Below the pieces are notes generated by a model. It had not been told where the DNA came from. It saw only the letters and a list, made by a program, of their open reading frames with translations, and ran no database searches. A stretch of DNA of 14,587 bases from G963674505 sp964575975. GTDB taxonomy: Bacteria; Desulfobacterota; Desulfobacteria; Desulfobacterales; SKZT01. This document shows positions 1-7,739 of this stretch, piece by piece (position 1 is the stretch's first letter; every line of letters starts with the position of its first letter). The stretch covers positions 1-14,587 of the forward strand of contig CAZNTU010000141.1 in NCBI GenBank assembly GCA_964575975.1, in the 5' to 3' direction. Both the position numbers and the translations under genes were made by a program.

Positions 1-1199
1 CCGAACTTCTCCAGCCTCCCCGCGTTCGCCATCATAAGCGGCATAAGCTCCACGGCCGGAAATCGCGGGCCGAGGCAGCCGGTCATGCAGGCGCGTTCGC
101 CGAATCGGTCCACGTGATCGTTGCGGCAGTATCTGGACCAGAGAAGCACCGGGACCGGATGCCAGGAATGGGATTTCATGAACGAGGGGGTCGAGTGGTC
201 GCCCGTGACCAGGACCACGTCCGGGTCCAGCTTCATGATTCGAGGAATGGCGGCGTCCATCTCTTCGATGAGCGATACCTTGCGGTTGAAGTCGCCGTCT
301 TCGCCAGCGCTGTCGGTCTTCTTGAAGTGAAAATAGAAGAAATCGTAGTCGTTCCAGTTTTTCTCGAGGGTGTCGATTTCATCCTCGAGCGTCTCCCCGG
401 TTTCCAGGACATCCATTCCCACCAGGCGGGACACGCCCCTGTACATGGGGTACGCCGCGATGGCGGCCGCCTTGACCTGGTAAATATCGGGAAACGCGGG
501 CCAGTCGGGCTTTTTGGCAAAGCCGCGCATCAGGACCATGTTGGCGACGGGTTCGGTTGCCAGCGTTTCTCCGGCTTTCTCGACGAACTGCTTCACCAGG
601 TCGGCCGTATGTTTCGCGTCGGAGGAAAGGGGTTTCGGCGGATGCGGTTTCAGGCCGGTGCTTTGGGGGTCGGTGTCCGCCAGTTCGCCGGACAGGCTTT
701 GCCCGCGCATAACAAGCAGAAACCGGTATTCCTTGACCGGTTCCACGAAGATTTCCACGCCCGGAATGCGAATATCTCGAAGTTTTTCGCAAAGTTCCCG
801 GTTCTTTTCGGTGGGGATGCGTCCGGCGCGCCGGTCTGTCACCTTCCCGTCTCCGTCCACCGTGCAAAAATTCCCCCGCGCGGCCACGTCGCCGTCCTTG
901 AGATCGAAATTGATACCGAGAGCCGCCAGGACTCCTCGCCCCACCTGGTATTTTACGGGATCGTAGCCGAAAAGGGCGAGATGGGACGGTCCGCTGCCGG
1001 GAGTGATTCCCGTCCCGATGGGCTGGTGAAGTCCGCACAGACCCTCCCCGGCCAGCTTGTCCAAGTTGGGTGTTTCTGCCCTCTCCAGTTCCGTGCAATC
1101 CTGCACTTTCGCCGGAAGGCCGCCCAAGCCGTCCATGACCAGCAGCAGAATTTTGGTGTCCGCCGGCTTTGCAAGCCTGCGGAGGATATCAAAGTCCAT
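1..1199 (-). CDS. apgM: Archaeal-type cofactor-independent phosphoglycerate mutase (3' end outside window)
   Basis: Interconverts 3-phosphoglycerate and 2-phosphoglycerate in cytosolic glycolysis/gluconeogenesis without 2,3-bisphosphoglycerate. I translated this frame by hand: it is open from the ATG at 1199 to the window edge (399 codons plus 2 bases, no stop), so only a few C-terminal residues of a family usually about 400 residues long are missing. Alkaline-phosphatase-superfamily signatures are visible: an N-terminal metal-ligand motif LLLVMDGLGG with Asp23, the TPGSGPSHLALFGYDP loop typical of ApgM (which carries the nucleophile Ser/Thr), and C-terminal VTGDHSTPS and HSWHPVPVLLW metal-binding motifs. 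The start is set by a GAAAGGCG Shine-Dalgarno 8 nt upstream, placed in the 24-nt gap after pgk, so co-transcription with pgk is likely. These motifs separate it from the GpmI class (about 510 residues) and from dPGM. The family can also have phosphonopyruvate-decarboxylase-like relatives, but neighbouring pgk favours PGM. Confidence 0.93.
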   Translation of the reverse strand, partial: MDFDILRRLAKPADTKILLLVMDGLGGLPAKVQDCTELERAETPNLDKLAGEGLCGLHQPIGTGITPGSGPSHLALFGYDPVKYQVGRGVLAALGINFDLKDGDVAARGNFCTVDGDGKVTDRRAGRIPTEKNRELCEKLRDIRIPGVEIFVEPVKEYRFLLVMRGQSLSGELADTDPQSTGLKPHPPKPLSSDAKHTADLVKQFVEKAGETLATEPVANMVLMRGFAKKPDWPAFPDIYQVKAAAIAAYPMYRGVSRLVGMDVLETGETLEDEIDTLEKNWNDYDFFYFHFKKTDSAGEDGDFNRKVSLIEEMDAAIPRIMKLDPDVVLVTGDHSTPSFMKSHSWHPVPVLLWSRYCRNDHVDRFGERACMTGCLGPRFPAVELMPLMMANAGRLEKF

Positions 1200-1223
1200 G
1201 GGTTCGCCTTTCGTTTAGACGGT

Positions 1224-2396
1224 TTATTTGTCGGGAAGAACGCTCATCCCCGGCAGTTGTTTTCCCTCCAAAAACTCCAGGAACGCTCCCCCGCCGGTGG
1301 AAACGTGGGTCATCCTGTCGGCGATGCCCGCCTGGTTGACCGCCGCGCCGGAATCTCCTCCGCCCACGTAGGTTTCGGCATCCAGTTCCGCTAGTTTCCG
1401 GGCGATCCTATTGGTTCCCTCGTCGAAAGGCTTGGTCTCGAAAACGCCCAGAGGGCCGTTCCATACGACCGTTTTCATTCCCTTCAGCTTTTCGACGAAT
1501 CGGTCCACGGATTTCGGGCCGATATCGACTATTTTCCAACCCGGTTGGACTTCTCCGACGGCAATTGCCTTGTGTTCCGTGTTCTTCTGGACTTCGCTGG
1601 CGACGATCGCGTCCTCGGGGAGGACCAGCTTGTTTCCGGCCTTTTCCAGTATCTTGCCGGCCGCATCCAGCCCCTTTTCCTCGAAAAAGGAATCCCCGAT
1701 TTCCAGACCTTTGGCTTTGAAAAAGGTATTGGCCATTCCGCCGCCGACGAGCAGTACCTCGGCCTTGTCCAAGAAGGCTTCGATCACCTCGATCTTGTCG
1801 GAGATTTTGGCTCCTCCGAAAATGGCTGCCATGGGTTTTTCCGGGTTTTCCTTCAGGCGGGTCAAGGCTTCCACTTCTTGCGCCATGAGTAGTCCGGCGG
1901 CCGAGGGTAGACAATGCGCCACGCCCTCGGTGGAGGCGTGGGCGCGGTGTGCCGCTCCGAAGGCGTCGTTGACGAAAAGATCGAACCCCTTGGCGAGTTC
2001 CTCCGAAAAACGGGAGTCGTTGGCCTTTTCCCCGTCGTGAAACCGGGTGTTCTCCAAGAGGATTACGTCTCCCGGTTCCATTTCGGCGACGGTATCGTGT
2101 ACGCGGTCGCCTATGCAATCGTCCGTCATTTTCACTTCGACCTTCAAAAGCTCGGACAAGCATTTCGCGACAGGTCTGAGACTCAAGTCCTGGCTGGGCT
2201 TGCCTTTGGGCCGTCCCAAGTGGGAGCAGAGCGCTACGGCGGCACCTTGTTCCCTCAAGTAGCGAATCGTCGGCAGGGCCGCGCGAATCCGCGTGTCGTC
2301 CGTCACTTTTCCGTTTTTGATCGGAACATTGAAATCGCACCGCGCCAGCACCTTATTGCCCTTGACTTCCACGTCCTTGACGGTCTTTTTGTTCAT
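1224..2396 (-). CDS. pgk: Phosphoglycerate kinase
   Basis: Transfers phosphate between 1,3-bisphosphoglycerate and ADP, the first ATP-yielding step of lower glycolysis, in the cytosol. The 390-residue product has the normal bacterial length and all family hallmarks: RCDFNVP (residues 19-25), SHLGRPKG (58-65), an ENTRFHDGE segment, FGGAKISDKI, the VVWNGPLGVFE nucleotide-site motif, GGGDSGAAV and the C-terminal STGGGAFLEFLEG loop (from 366). The reading frame stays open upstream to 2462, but the ATG at 2396 is the start: it begins the family-typical N-terminus (MNKKTVKDVEVKGNKVLAR) and an AGGAGAGG Shine-Dalgarno sits 4 nt upstream, in the 16-nt gap after the hydroxyacid dehydrogenase. The stop is TAA at 1224-1226. 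The gene is flanked by apgM (downstream, 24 nt), so two consecutive lower-glycolysis enzymes are encoded in pathway order. Confidence 0.98.
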   Translation of the reverse strand: MNKKTVKDVEVKGNKVLARCDFNVPIKNGKVTDDTRIRAALPTIRYLREQGAAVALCSHLGRPKGKPSQDLSLRPVAKCLSELLKVEVKMTDDCIGDRVHDTVAEMEPGDVILLENTRFHDGEKANDSRFSEELAKGFDLFVNDAFGAAHRAHASTEGVAHCLPSAAGLLMAQEVEALTRLKENPEKPMAAIFGGAKISDKIEVIEAFLDKAEVLLVGGGMANTFFKAKGLEIGDSFFEEKGLDAAGKILEKAGNKLVLPEDAIVASEVQKNTEHKAIAVGEVQPGWKIVDIGPKSVDRFVEKLKGMKTVVWNGPLGVFETKPFDEGTNRIARKLAELDAETYVGGGDSGAAVNQAGIADRMTHVSTGGGAFLEFLEGKQLPGMSVLPDK

Positions 2397-2412
2397 GGTC
2401 CTCTCCTGTCTT

Positions 2413-3435
2413 CTAAGGTCGATTTTTTTTGCCCACCACGTTTTGCGGATTTCCGCCGGCAAAGGCGGCGATATTCTCGACCGTGACGTCTAAAATTCGC
2501 TGGACGGCCTCCTTCGTGTTGAACGCGCTGTGCGGCGTGATATAGACGTTTCGAAGCCTCAAAAGGATGTGGTCGGCAAGAAGCGTTTCGATGTTGTGTC
2601 TTTTGCGTTCCCTGAAAATGGAGCGAAGCAGTTCCATTTCCTCCCGGATGGCGGGTTCCTCCGGAAGCACGTCCAGGCCTGCCGCGGCCACTTTGCCGTC
2701 CGCGATGGCCCCGGCCAGGGCGTGGACGTCCACCACTCCTCCCCGGGCCGTATTGATCAGCACGACGCCGTCCTTCATCTTGGAGAACTGCTCCTCGGAG
2801 AGCAGGTGGTGCGTCTTGTCGTTCGCCGGCACGTGAAGAGTGACGATGTCGGATTCCCTCAGAAGCCTGTCCATATCGACGTACTCGAACTCCAGTTTCG
2901 ACGCCAGTTCACGGTCGGGCGACACGTCGAAGGCCAGTACTTTCATGTCGAACCCCCGGGCGATTCGGATCACGTGCCGGCCGATGTTTCCGGTCCCGAT
3001 CACTCCCAGCGTTTTTCCCTCCAGGTCGAAACCTTGCAGACCCTTGAGGGAAAAGTCGCCTTTTCTCGTGCGGTCGATGGCGGGTACCAGGTTGTGGCTG
3101 ATGGCCAGCAGAAGCCCGAAAACGTGTTCCGCGACCGTATTGTCCCCGTAGGTCGGGACGTTGCAAATGACGATATTCTTGTCCTTGCAATATTCCAGGT
3201 CGATATGGTCGAACCCGGTCGAGCGGGTGGCGATCATTTTCAAATTTCCGAACTGCTCCAGGACTTCGGAGGTCAAGTTCGAATAGATGAACGTGGAAAT
3301 CACGTCGGCATCGCCGTAGTTTTTCGCGTTTTCCGTCGTCAGAGGGTCGTGCAGGAACACGATTTCATGGTCCCTGGAAAGATTCTCGAACGCTCCGTGC
3401 TCCCACTGTTCGGTTTCGAAGACCGCTATTTTCAT
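2413..3435 (-). CDS. D-isomer-specific 2-hydroxyacid dehydrogenase, probably D-lactate dehydrogenase
   Basis: Predicted NAD-dependent cytosolic reductase of a 2-keto acid; pyruvate to D-lactate is the best guess from context. The 340-residue protein has the two-domain architecture of the family: catalytic N-terminal half with STGFDHIDL (72-80) and VPTYGDNTVAEH (93-104), a Rossmann core with GTGNIG (147-152) and an acidic residue Asp170 at the end of the second strand (favouring NAD over NADP), then the catalytic triad Arg231 (NTARGG), Glu260 (DVLPEEP) and His302 (TPHSAF). About 40 residues separate Glu260 and His302, more than in SerA-like enzymes; an insertion there occurs in some D-lactate dehydrogenases. 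There is no ACT domain, arguing against SerA. The start ATG has GAAAGGCG 8 nt upstream, in the 24-nt gap after glgA, and pgk follows after 16 nt, so it is inside an operon. Alternatives are hydroxypyruvate/glyoxylate reductase or another 2-keto-acid reductase. Confidence 0.88.
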   Translation of the reverse strand: MKIAVFETEQWEHGAFENLSRDHEIVFLHDPLTTENAKNYGDADVISTFIYSNLTSEVLEQFGNLKMIATRSTGFDHIDLEYCKDKNIVICNVPTYGDNTVAEHVFGLLLAISHNLVPAIDRTRKGDFSLKGLQGFDLEGKTLGVIGTGNIGRHVIRIARGFDMKVLAFDVSPDRELASKLEFEYVDMDRLLRESDIVTLHVPANDKTHHLLSEEQFSKMKDGVVLINTARGGVVDVHALAGAIADGKVAAAGLDVLPEEPAIREEMELLRSIFRERKRHNIETLLADHILLRLRNVYITPHSAFNTKEAVQRILDVTVENIAAFAGGNPQNVVGKKNRP

Positions 3436-3459
3436 TTTTTACGCCTTTCGCTCGCGCCG

Positions 3460-4971
3460 TCAATTTACCAAGGATCTCTCCAACATCCTTTCGTAAAGCT
3501 CGATATATTGCCGCGCGCAATTTTCGTGGTTGAACCGCTCCTTGCCCTCCCTCATGACTCGGCGGATCATGGGGATTTTTCGTTCGGGTTCGAGCCCGTA
3601 AAAACCCATTGCCTCGTCGATCGCCCAAGCCAAGCCCGCCGAGTCGAATATCTGGAAAAGAAATCCGTTTCCCTCGTCCTTTTCCACGTTCAGGTGGGAA
3701 ATGGAATCGTGAATGCCGCCCGTATCGCAAGCGATGGGGAGGGAGCCGTACTTGGTCGCGGTCATCTGGGGCAGGCCGCATGGCTCGAACAGGGAAGGCA
3801 TCAGAATGAAATCGGAGGCCGCGTAGCCGATGCGCTCCATGTCCTCGGAAAAGTCGCGGATCGCGACCCGGCGTCCCAGGTCGTGGGTACGCACGATGTC
3901 CTTGAAGACGCTCTGGTATTCGCCGTTGGCCACGAAGACGATCTGGAGGTTTTCCTTCCAGTACTTGGATACCACTTGGTAGAGGATATCGGACAGAAGC
4001 TTGCACCCTTTCTGATGCGGATCCAGTCTCGAAGGCCAGAGCAGCACGGGCGCGTCGGCGTCCCGGACGAGCCCCAAGGCTCTTTGAAGCGCCAGTTTGT
4101 TCTTTTTTTTGGCTTCGAAAAAGTTGTCGCAGTTGTACTTGCAGAAAATGCTTCCGTCCGTCTCGGGGTCCAACGTGGAATCGGGGGCGTTGAGAATGCC
4201 GACCGCGCGTCCCTCCTCGTGTTTGTTCGCAAGTTCTCTTCGAAGCGGGTGTTCGACGAAACCGTGGCGTCCCTCCACGATTTCCTTCAAGAAATTCGGG
4301 CTCACCACGTTGACGAAATCCGCCGCGAAAATGCCGGACACGAGAAAATTGACGGGGATGTTCTTTTCTTTGGCCTCCCTGTATTCGGAAGGGGGATAAT
4401 CGTAATACAGACGATCCCAGAAAAAGGCCGCGTCGATTCCGCGGTCCTCGATCAAATCGACCGTGGTCCTGACCGTGTGTATGTTGTGAACCGTAAACAG
4501 GCATGGAATGCCCATTTTTTTCGCCATGGCCGGAATCAACCCGGTCATCCAGTCGTTGCAATGGATCAGATCCGGATCGATCCGGGGTATAAGGTTGTTG
4601 ATTACTTCTCGCTGAAACGCCAGCGAAATTTTCGTGTTCTCTCCGCCGTTGTCCGAGTAGACGCTGTTGAGATAAAAGAAGGCGCGATCCTCGGCAAGAT
4701 GCACCCTGTCGTCGCTTGTCACGCGGCGGATTGTTCTTTGCTCCTTTTTCAAATACGGGGCCAACCGGCCGTTGAAGACGGCCCGGTAGTCCGGAAGAGC
4801 CACATGGATATCCGCCCCTTGGTGGAAAAGGGCGCTGATCAAAGCGGCCGAAACATCGGCAAGACCGCCCGCCTTGGCGGTCACTCTGTTTGAAATAGTT
4901 GCCATACGTTCCGGCAGATACGTGACTTCCGGTGTGATTACGAGAATTCTGGGAGAAGACGTTTTTACCAT
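3460..4971 (-). CDS. glgA: Glycogen/starch synthase (GT5 family)
   Basis: Elongates alpha-1,4-glucan from a nucleotide-glucose donor. The 503-residue product shows a GT-B fold: N-terminal GT5 domain with KAGGLADVSAAL (33-44; glucan/donor-site Lys33 and the GGL loop), VALPDYR, HCNDWMTGL (137-145), FTVHNIHT, VSPNFLKEI and GILNAPDSTLDPETD (258-272); C-terminal domain with PSRLDPHQKG (313-322) and PSLFEPCGLPQM (392-403), where Glu396 matches the conserved catalytic-region Glu. About 12 extra residues lie between the first strand (ITPE) and KAGGL compared with the E. coli enzyme. The ATG at 4971 has only a weak AAGG site about 12 nt upstream; a downstream Met24 would remove the first beta strand, so 4971 is kept. 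It heads the glgA-hydroxyacid dehydrogenase-pgk-apgM group behind a 255-nt gap. Donor choice (ADP- or UDP-glucose) cannot be read from sequence and no glgC is present. Confidence 0.94.
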   Translation of the reverse strand: MVKTSSPRILVITPEVTYLPERMATISNRVTAKAGGLADVSAALISALFHQGADIHVALPDYRAVFNGRLAPYLKKEQRTIRRVTSDDRVHLAEDRAFFYLNSVYSDNGGENTKISLAFQREVINNLIPRIDPDLIHCNDWMTGLIPAMAKKMGIPCLFTVHNIHTVRTTVDLIEDRGIDAAFFWDRLYYDYPPSEYREAKEKNIPVNFLVSGIFAADFVNVVSPNFLKEIVEGRHGFVEHPLRRELANKHEEGRAVGILNAPDSTLDPETDGSIFCKYNCDNFFEAKKKNKLALQRALGLVRDADAPVLLWPSRLDPHQKGCKLLSDILYQVVSKYWKENLQIVFVANGEYQSVFKDIVRTHDLGRRVAIRDFSEDMERIGYAASDFILMPSLFEPCGLPQMTATKYGSLPIACDTGGIHDSISHLNVEKDEGNGFLFQIFDSAGLAWAIDEAMGFYGLEPERKIPMIRRVMREGKERFNHENCARQYIELYERMLERSLVN

Positions 4972-5226
4972 TTCGTTATTCGACCTTGAATTTTTTTTGC
5001 CTGAACCGGCATGCGTTCAACCGTCGGCTCAAAGGTTTCGCCACGTTCGGGGAGTAAGCAGGTTCATGCTCTTTGTTGGCAGCTTGATTTTTTAAATTCG
5101 GGTCTGAAATTAGCACAAGAGTTCCGAGCGCAAAATGGGGATTTTATTGTATTTCGATCAGCTCCAAACCTGTAATGGGCGTAAGGTTTTTCGAAGTATT
5201 TCAGTCTTGGAAGCACATGGTAGACG
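4972..5226 (-). other. Intergenic region upstream of glgA (possible promoter and leader)
   Basis: This is the only large gap between glgP and glgA, so a promoter for the glgA group probably lies here. On the minus strand an AT-rich segment around 5085-5125 offers weak sigma70-like choices such as TTGTGC, 17 nt, TTAAAA; none is convincing. A perfect inverted repeat (TGAAC at 5002-5006, GTTCA at 5015-5019, 8-nt loop) would form a hairpin about 31 nt before the glgA start codon in its mRNA. It is followed by an A-run rather than a U-run in that transcript, so it is not a terminator for glgP. A second perfect 6-bp repeat is at 5166-5189. No coding potential was recognised. Confidence 0.4.
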
Positions 5227-7725
5227 TTATTCGTCCCTGATTTTCACCTCGATAGGATCGACTTTCCAGATTTTTTCGCAATAGTCCCGGATCGAACGGT
5301 CGGAGGAAAACGTGCCGCTCCTGGCCGTGTTTAGGATGGACATTTTGTCCCAACGATCCTTGTCGCGGTACAGGCTGCCGGCCCGGTGCTGGCAGTCGAT
5401 ATAGGACGCGTAATCCTTCAGGACCAGGTATCTGTCCTCGCAAAGAAGCGAATCCACTATGGGACGGAACAGTTCGCAGTTTCCGCCCGAAAAGAAGCCC
5501 GACTGAATCTGGTCGATAGCTTCCTTGAGCCGGGTGTCGGTCAAATACACGGCCATGGGCTGGTAGCATCGCTCTAGTATTTCCCGGGCCTGTTCCACTG
5601 TCAGTCCGAACAGCAGAAAATTTTCGGCGCCGACCTCCTCCCGAAGCTCCACGTTGGCGCCGTCCAAGGTGCCGATCGTGATCGCGCCGTTCAAGGCGAA
5701 CTTCATGTTCCCGGTGCCCGACGCCTCGTACCCGGCTGTGGATATCTGTTCGGAAAGTTCCCCGGCCGGATAGATCAACTGCGCGTTTTTCACGTTGAAA
5801 TCGGGAAAGAATACCACTCGAATCCGTCCGTCCAAAACCGTATCGTTGTTGATTTTTTCCGCGACCGACGTAATCAGTTGGATTGCCAGCTTGGCCATGA
5901 AATATCCGGGGGCGGCCTTGCCGCCGAAAACGAAGGTCCTGGGCGCCGCCTCGGCTTCGGGATGCCGCCGGAGGTAATTGTAGAAGGTTATGATATGGAG
6001 GACGTTCAGCAGTTGGCGCTTGTATTCGTGAATGCGCTTGGTTTGGACATCGAACATGGAATTGGGATCGACGCGGATCTCTGTGCGGTCTTCTATAACG
6101 GAAGCCAGCCTCTTCTTGTTTTCAAGCTTGACCGAGCGCCAGGACTCTCGGAATTCGGGGTCTTCCGCCAAAGGTTCCAAGTTCCGAAGTTCCTCCAAGT
6201 GCGTCACCCATCCGTCACCGATATGCCGGGTGATCAAGTCGGCAAGGCCGGGATTGGACAGGACCAGAAAACGCCGCGGCGTGATGCCGTTTGTGATGTT
6301 CAGAATTTTTCCGGGCCAGATCGCGTGGAAATCGCGAAAGACCCCGTCCTTTAAAAGACGAGTGTGGAGCGCCGAAACTCCATTGATCGCATGGCTACCC
6401 ACGCAAGCCAGGTTCGCCATTCGCACGAAGCGCCTTTCCCCTTCCTCTACGAGAGATACCTTCCGGATCATCTCGCCAAGGTCGGGGAATTTTTTGCGGA
6501 CGTCTTCCAAGAACCTGTGATTGATTTCGTAAATGATTTCCAAGTGCCGGGGAAACAGTCGTTCGAACATCTCCACAGGCCATTTTTCAAGGGCTTCGGG
6601 AAGAAGGGTGTGATTGGTGTAGGAGAAAGTCTTTTTCGTCACGAACCATGCATGGTCCCAATCGAAACCGTGTTCGTCCACCAGGATTCGCATCAATTCG
6701 GGAATGGCGAGCGCCGGGTGGGTGTCGTTGAGCTGGACGGCGTATTTATCGTGGAAATTGTCGAGACTTTCGTTGAAATAGAGGTGCAGGCGAATCATAT
6801 CCTGAATGGAGCAACTGACCAAGAAATACTGTTGTTCGAGCCGGAGTTGCTTGCCTTTGGCCTTCTCGTCGTTGGGATACAGCACTTTGGTGATGTTTTC
6901 CGAAACGATTTTCTCCTCGACGGCGCCGGTGTAGTCGCCCACGTTGAACGCCTGGAAATCGAACGAATCCCGGGCTTCGGCCTTCCACAAACGCAACAGA
7001 TTCGTGTTGTTGACTCCGTAGCCTGAGATAGGCGTGTCCAAGGCCACGCCCATCACGATCCTTTCCGGGATCCAACGCACGCCGCGTCTTCCGTTGCCGT
7101 CCTCCCCGTTTTCCGTGTATCCTCCGAATTTCACCTCGAAAGCCGCCTCGGACCTGGGGATTTCCCACGGGTATCCCATATTGAGCCATTTGTCCGTGAT
7201 TTCGATTTGGCGTCCGTCTCTGATTTCCTGATCGAATATGCCGTATTCGTATCGGAGTCCGTAGCCGATCGCCGGAATTCCCATTGTGGCCAACGAATCC
7301 AGAAAGCACGCGGCAAGCCTTCCCAAGCCCCCGGAACCCAATCCCGGCTCCTCTTCCTTTTCCATAAGGGATTCCAGATCGAGGCCGATCTCGGACATCG
7401 CTTGTGCGGCCTTGTCGTAAAGCCCCAAGTTCACGAGATTCGCCCCCAGATGCGGACCAAGCAAGTATTCCGCCGATATGTAGCAGACTGCCCGAACCTT
7501 TTTTTCTATGGCGGCATCCACCGTGTGTATCCATCGATGAAGCAACCGGTCCCGAACCGTATGGGCCAAAGCCTTGTAAAAGTCGTTTTCCGTCGCTTGC
7601 CGCGTATACCTTCCCTGCGCGTAGAACAGGTTGTCGTAAAAACCGTCCCTGATATCCTCCACGGTCATGCCTGTTCGGCAACCGACGGTCTTGACGCTTC
7701 TCCTTCGGACTCCATCCCAGTTCAT
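5227..7725 (-). CDS. glgP: Glycogen/starch (alpha-glucan) phosphorylase
   Basis: PLP-dependent GT35 enzyme that releases glucose-1-phosphate from alpha-1,4-glucan, mobilising stored glycogen for glycolysis. The 832-residue product has normal family length and is intact: the N-terminal helix and AVCYISAEYLLG (79-90), EEEPGLGSGGLGRLAACFLDS (124-144), QLNDTHPALAIPELMR, WPVEMFERLFPRHLEIIYEIN, and the PLP site EASGTGNMKFALNGA with Lys675 predicted to bind PLP, followed by TIGTLDGANVE. The frame is open upstream to 8238, inside pfk, but that extension is low-complexity and antisense-like; the ATG at 7725 has GGGGAG 6 nt upstream and gives the normal N-terminus. Only 14 nt separate it from the pfk stop, so the two genes are almost certainly co-transcribed, coupling glucan breakdown with the committing step of glycolysis. 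Maltodextrin phosphorylase is an alternative name; the glycogen synthase neighbour favours glycogen. Confidence 0.96.
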   Translation of the reverse strand: MNWDGVRRRSVKTVGCRTGMTVEDIRDGFYDNLFYAQGRYTRQATENDFYKALAHTVRDRLLHRWIHTVDAAIEKKVRAVCYISAEYLLGPHLGANLVNLGLYDKAAQAMSEIGLDLESLMEKEEEPGLGSGGLGRLAACFLDSLATMGIPAIGYGLRYEYGIFDQEIRDGRQIEITDKWLNMGYPWEIPRSEAAFEVKFGGYTENGEDGNGRRGVRWIPERIVMGVALDTPISGYGVNNTNLLRLWKAEARDSFDFQAFNVGDYTGAVEEKIVSENITKVLYPNDEKAKGKQLRLEQQYFLVSCSIQDMIRLHLYFNESLDNFHDKYAVQLNDTHPALAIPELMRILVDEHGFDWDHAWFVTKKTFSYTNHTLLPEALEKWPVEMFERLFPRHLEIIYEINHRFLEDVRKKFPDLGEMIRKVSLVEEGERRFVRMANLACVGSHAINGVSALHTRLLKDGVFRDFHAIWPGKILNITNGITPRRFLVLSNPGLADLITRHIGDGWVTHLEELRNLEPLAEDPEFRESWRSVKLENKKRLASVIEDRTEIRVDPNSMFDVQTKRIHEYKRQLLNVLHIITFYNYLRRHPEAEAAPRTFVFGGKAAPGYFMAKLAIQLITSVAEKINNDTVLDGRIRVVFFPDFNVKNAQLIYPAGELSEQISTAGYEASGTGNMKFALNGAITIGTLDGANVELREEVGAENFLLFGLTVEQAREILERCYQPMAVYLTDTRLKEAIDQIQSGFFSGGNCELFRPIVDSLLCEDRYLVLKDYASYIDCQHRAGSLYRDKDRWDKMSILNTARSGTFSSDRSIRDYCEKIWKVDPIEVKIRDE

Positions 7726-7739
7726 GGCAATCTCCCCTT

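Noticed and set aside
114..1394. Open plus-strand frame of 426 codons over apgM and the end of pgk
   Set aside because: Antisense shadow; the minus-strand frame holds intact ApgM and PGK motifs.
2530..4893. Open plus-strand frame of 787 codons opposite the hydroxyacid dehydrogenase and glgA
   Set aside because: It is antisense to two well-supported enzymes, has no domain I recognise, and is explained by codon-position bias of the real genes.
5166..5190. Hairpin with T-run on the plus strand (AAACCT/AGGTTT then TTTT) downstream of glgP
   Set aside because: Its T-run is on the plus strand, where no gene is transcribed into it; on the glgP strand there is no U-run, so it is not the glgP terminator.
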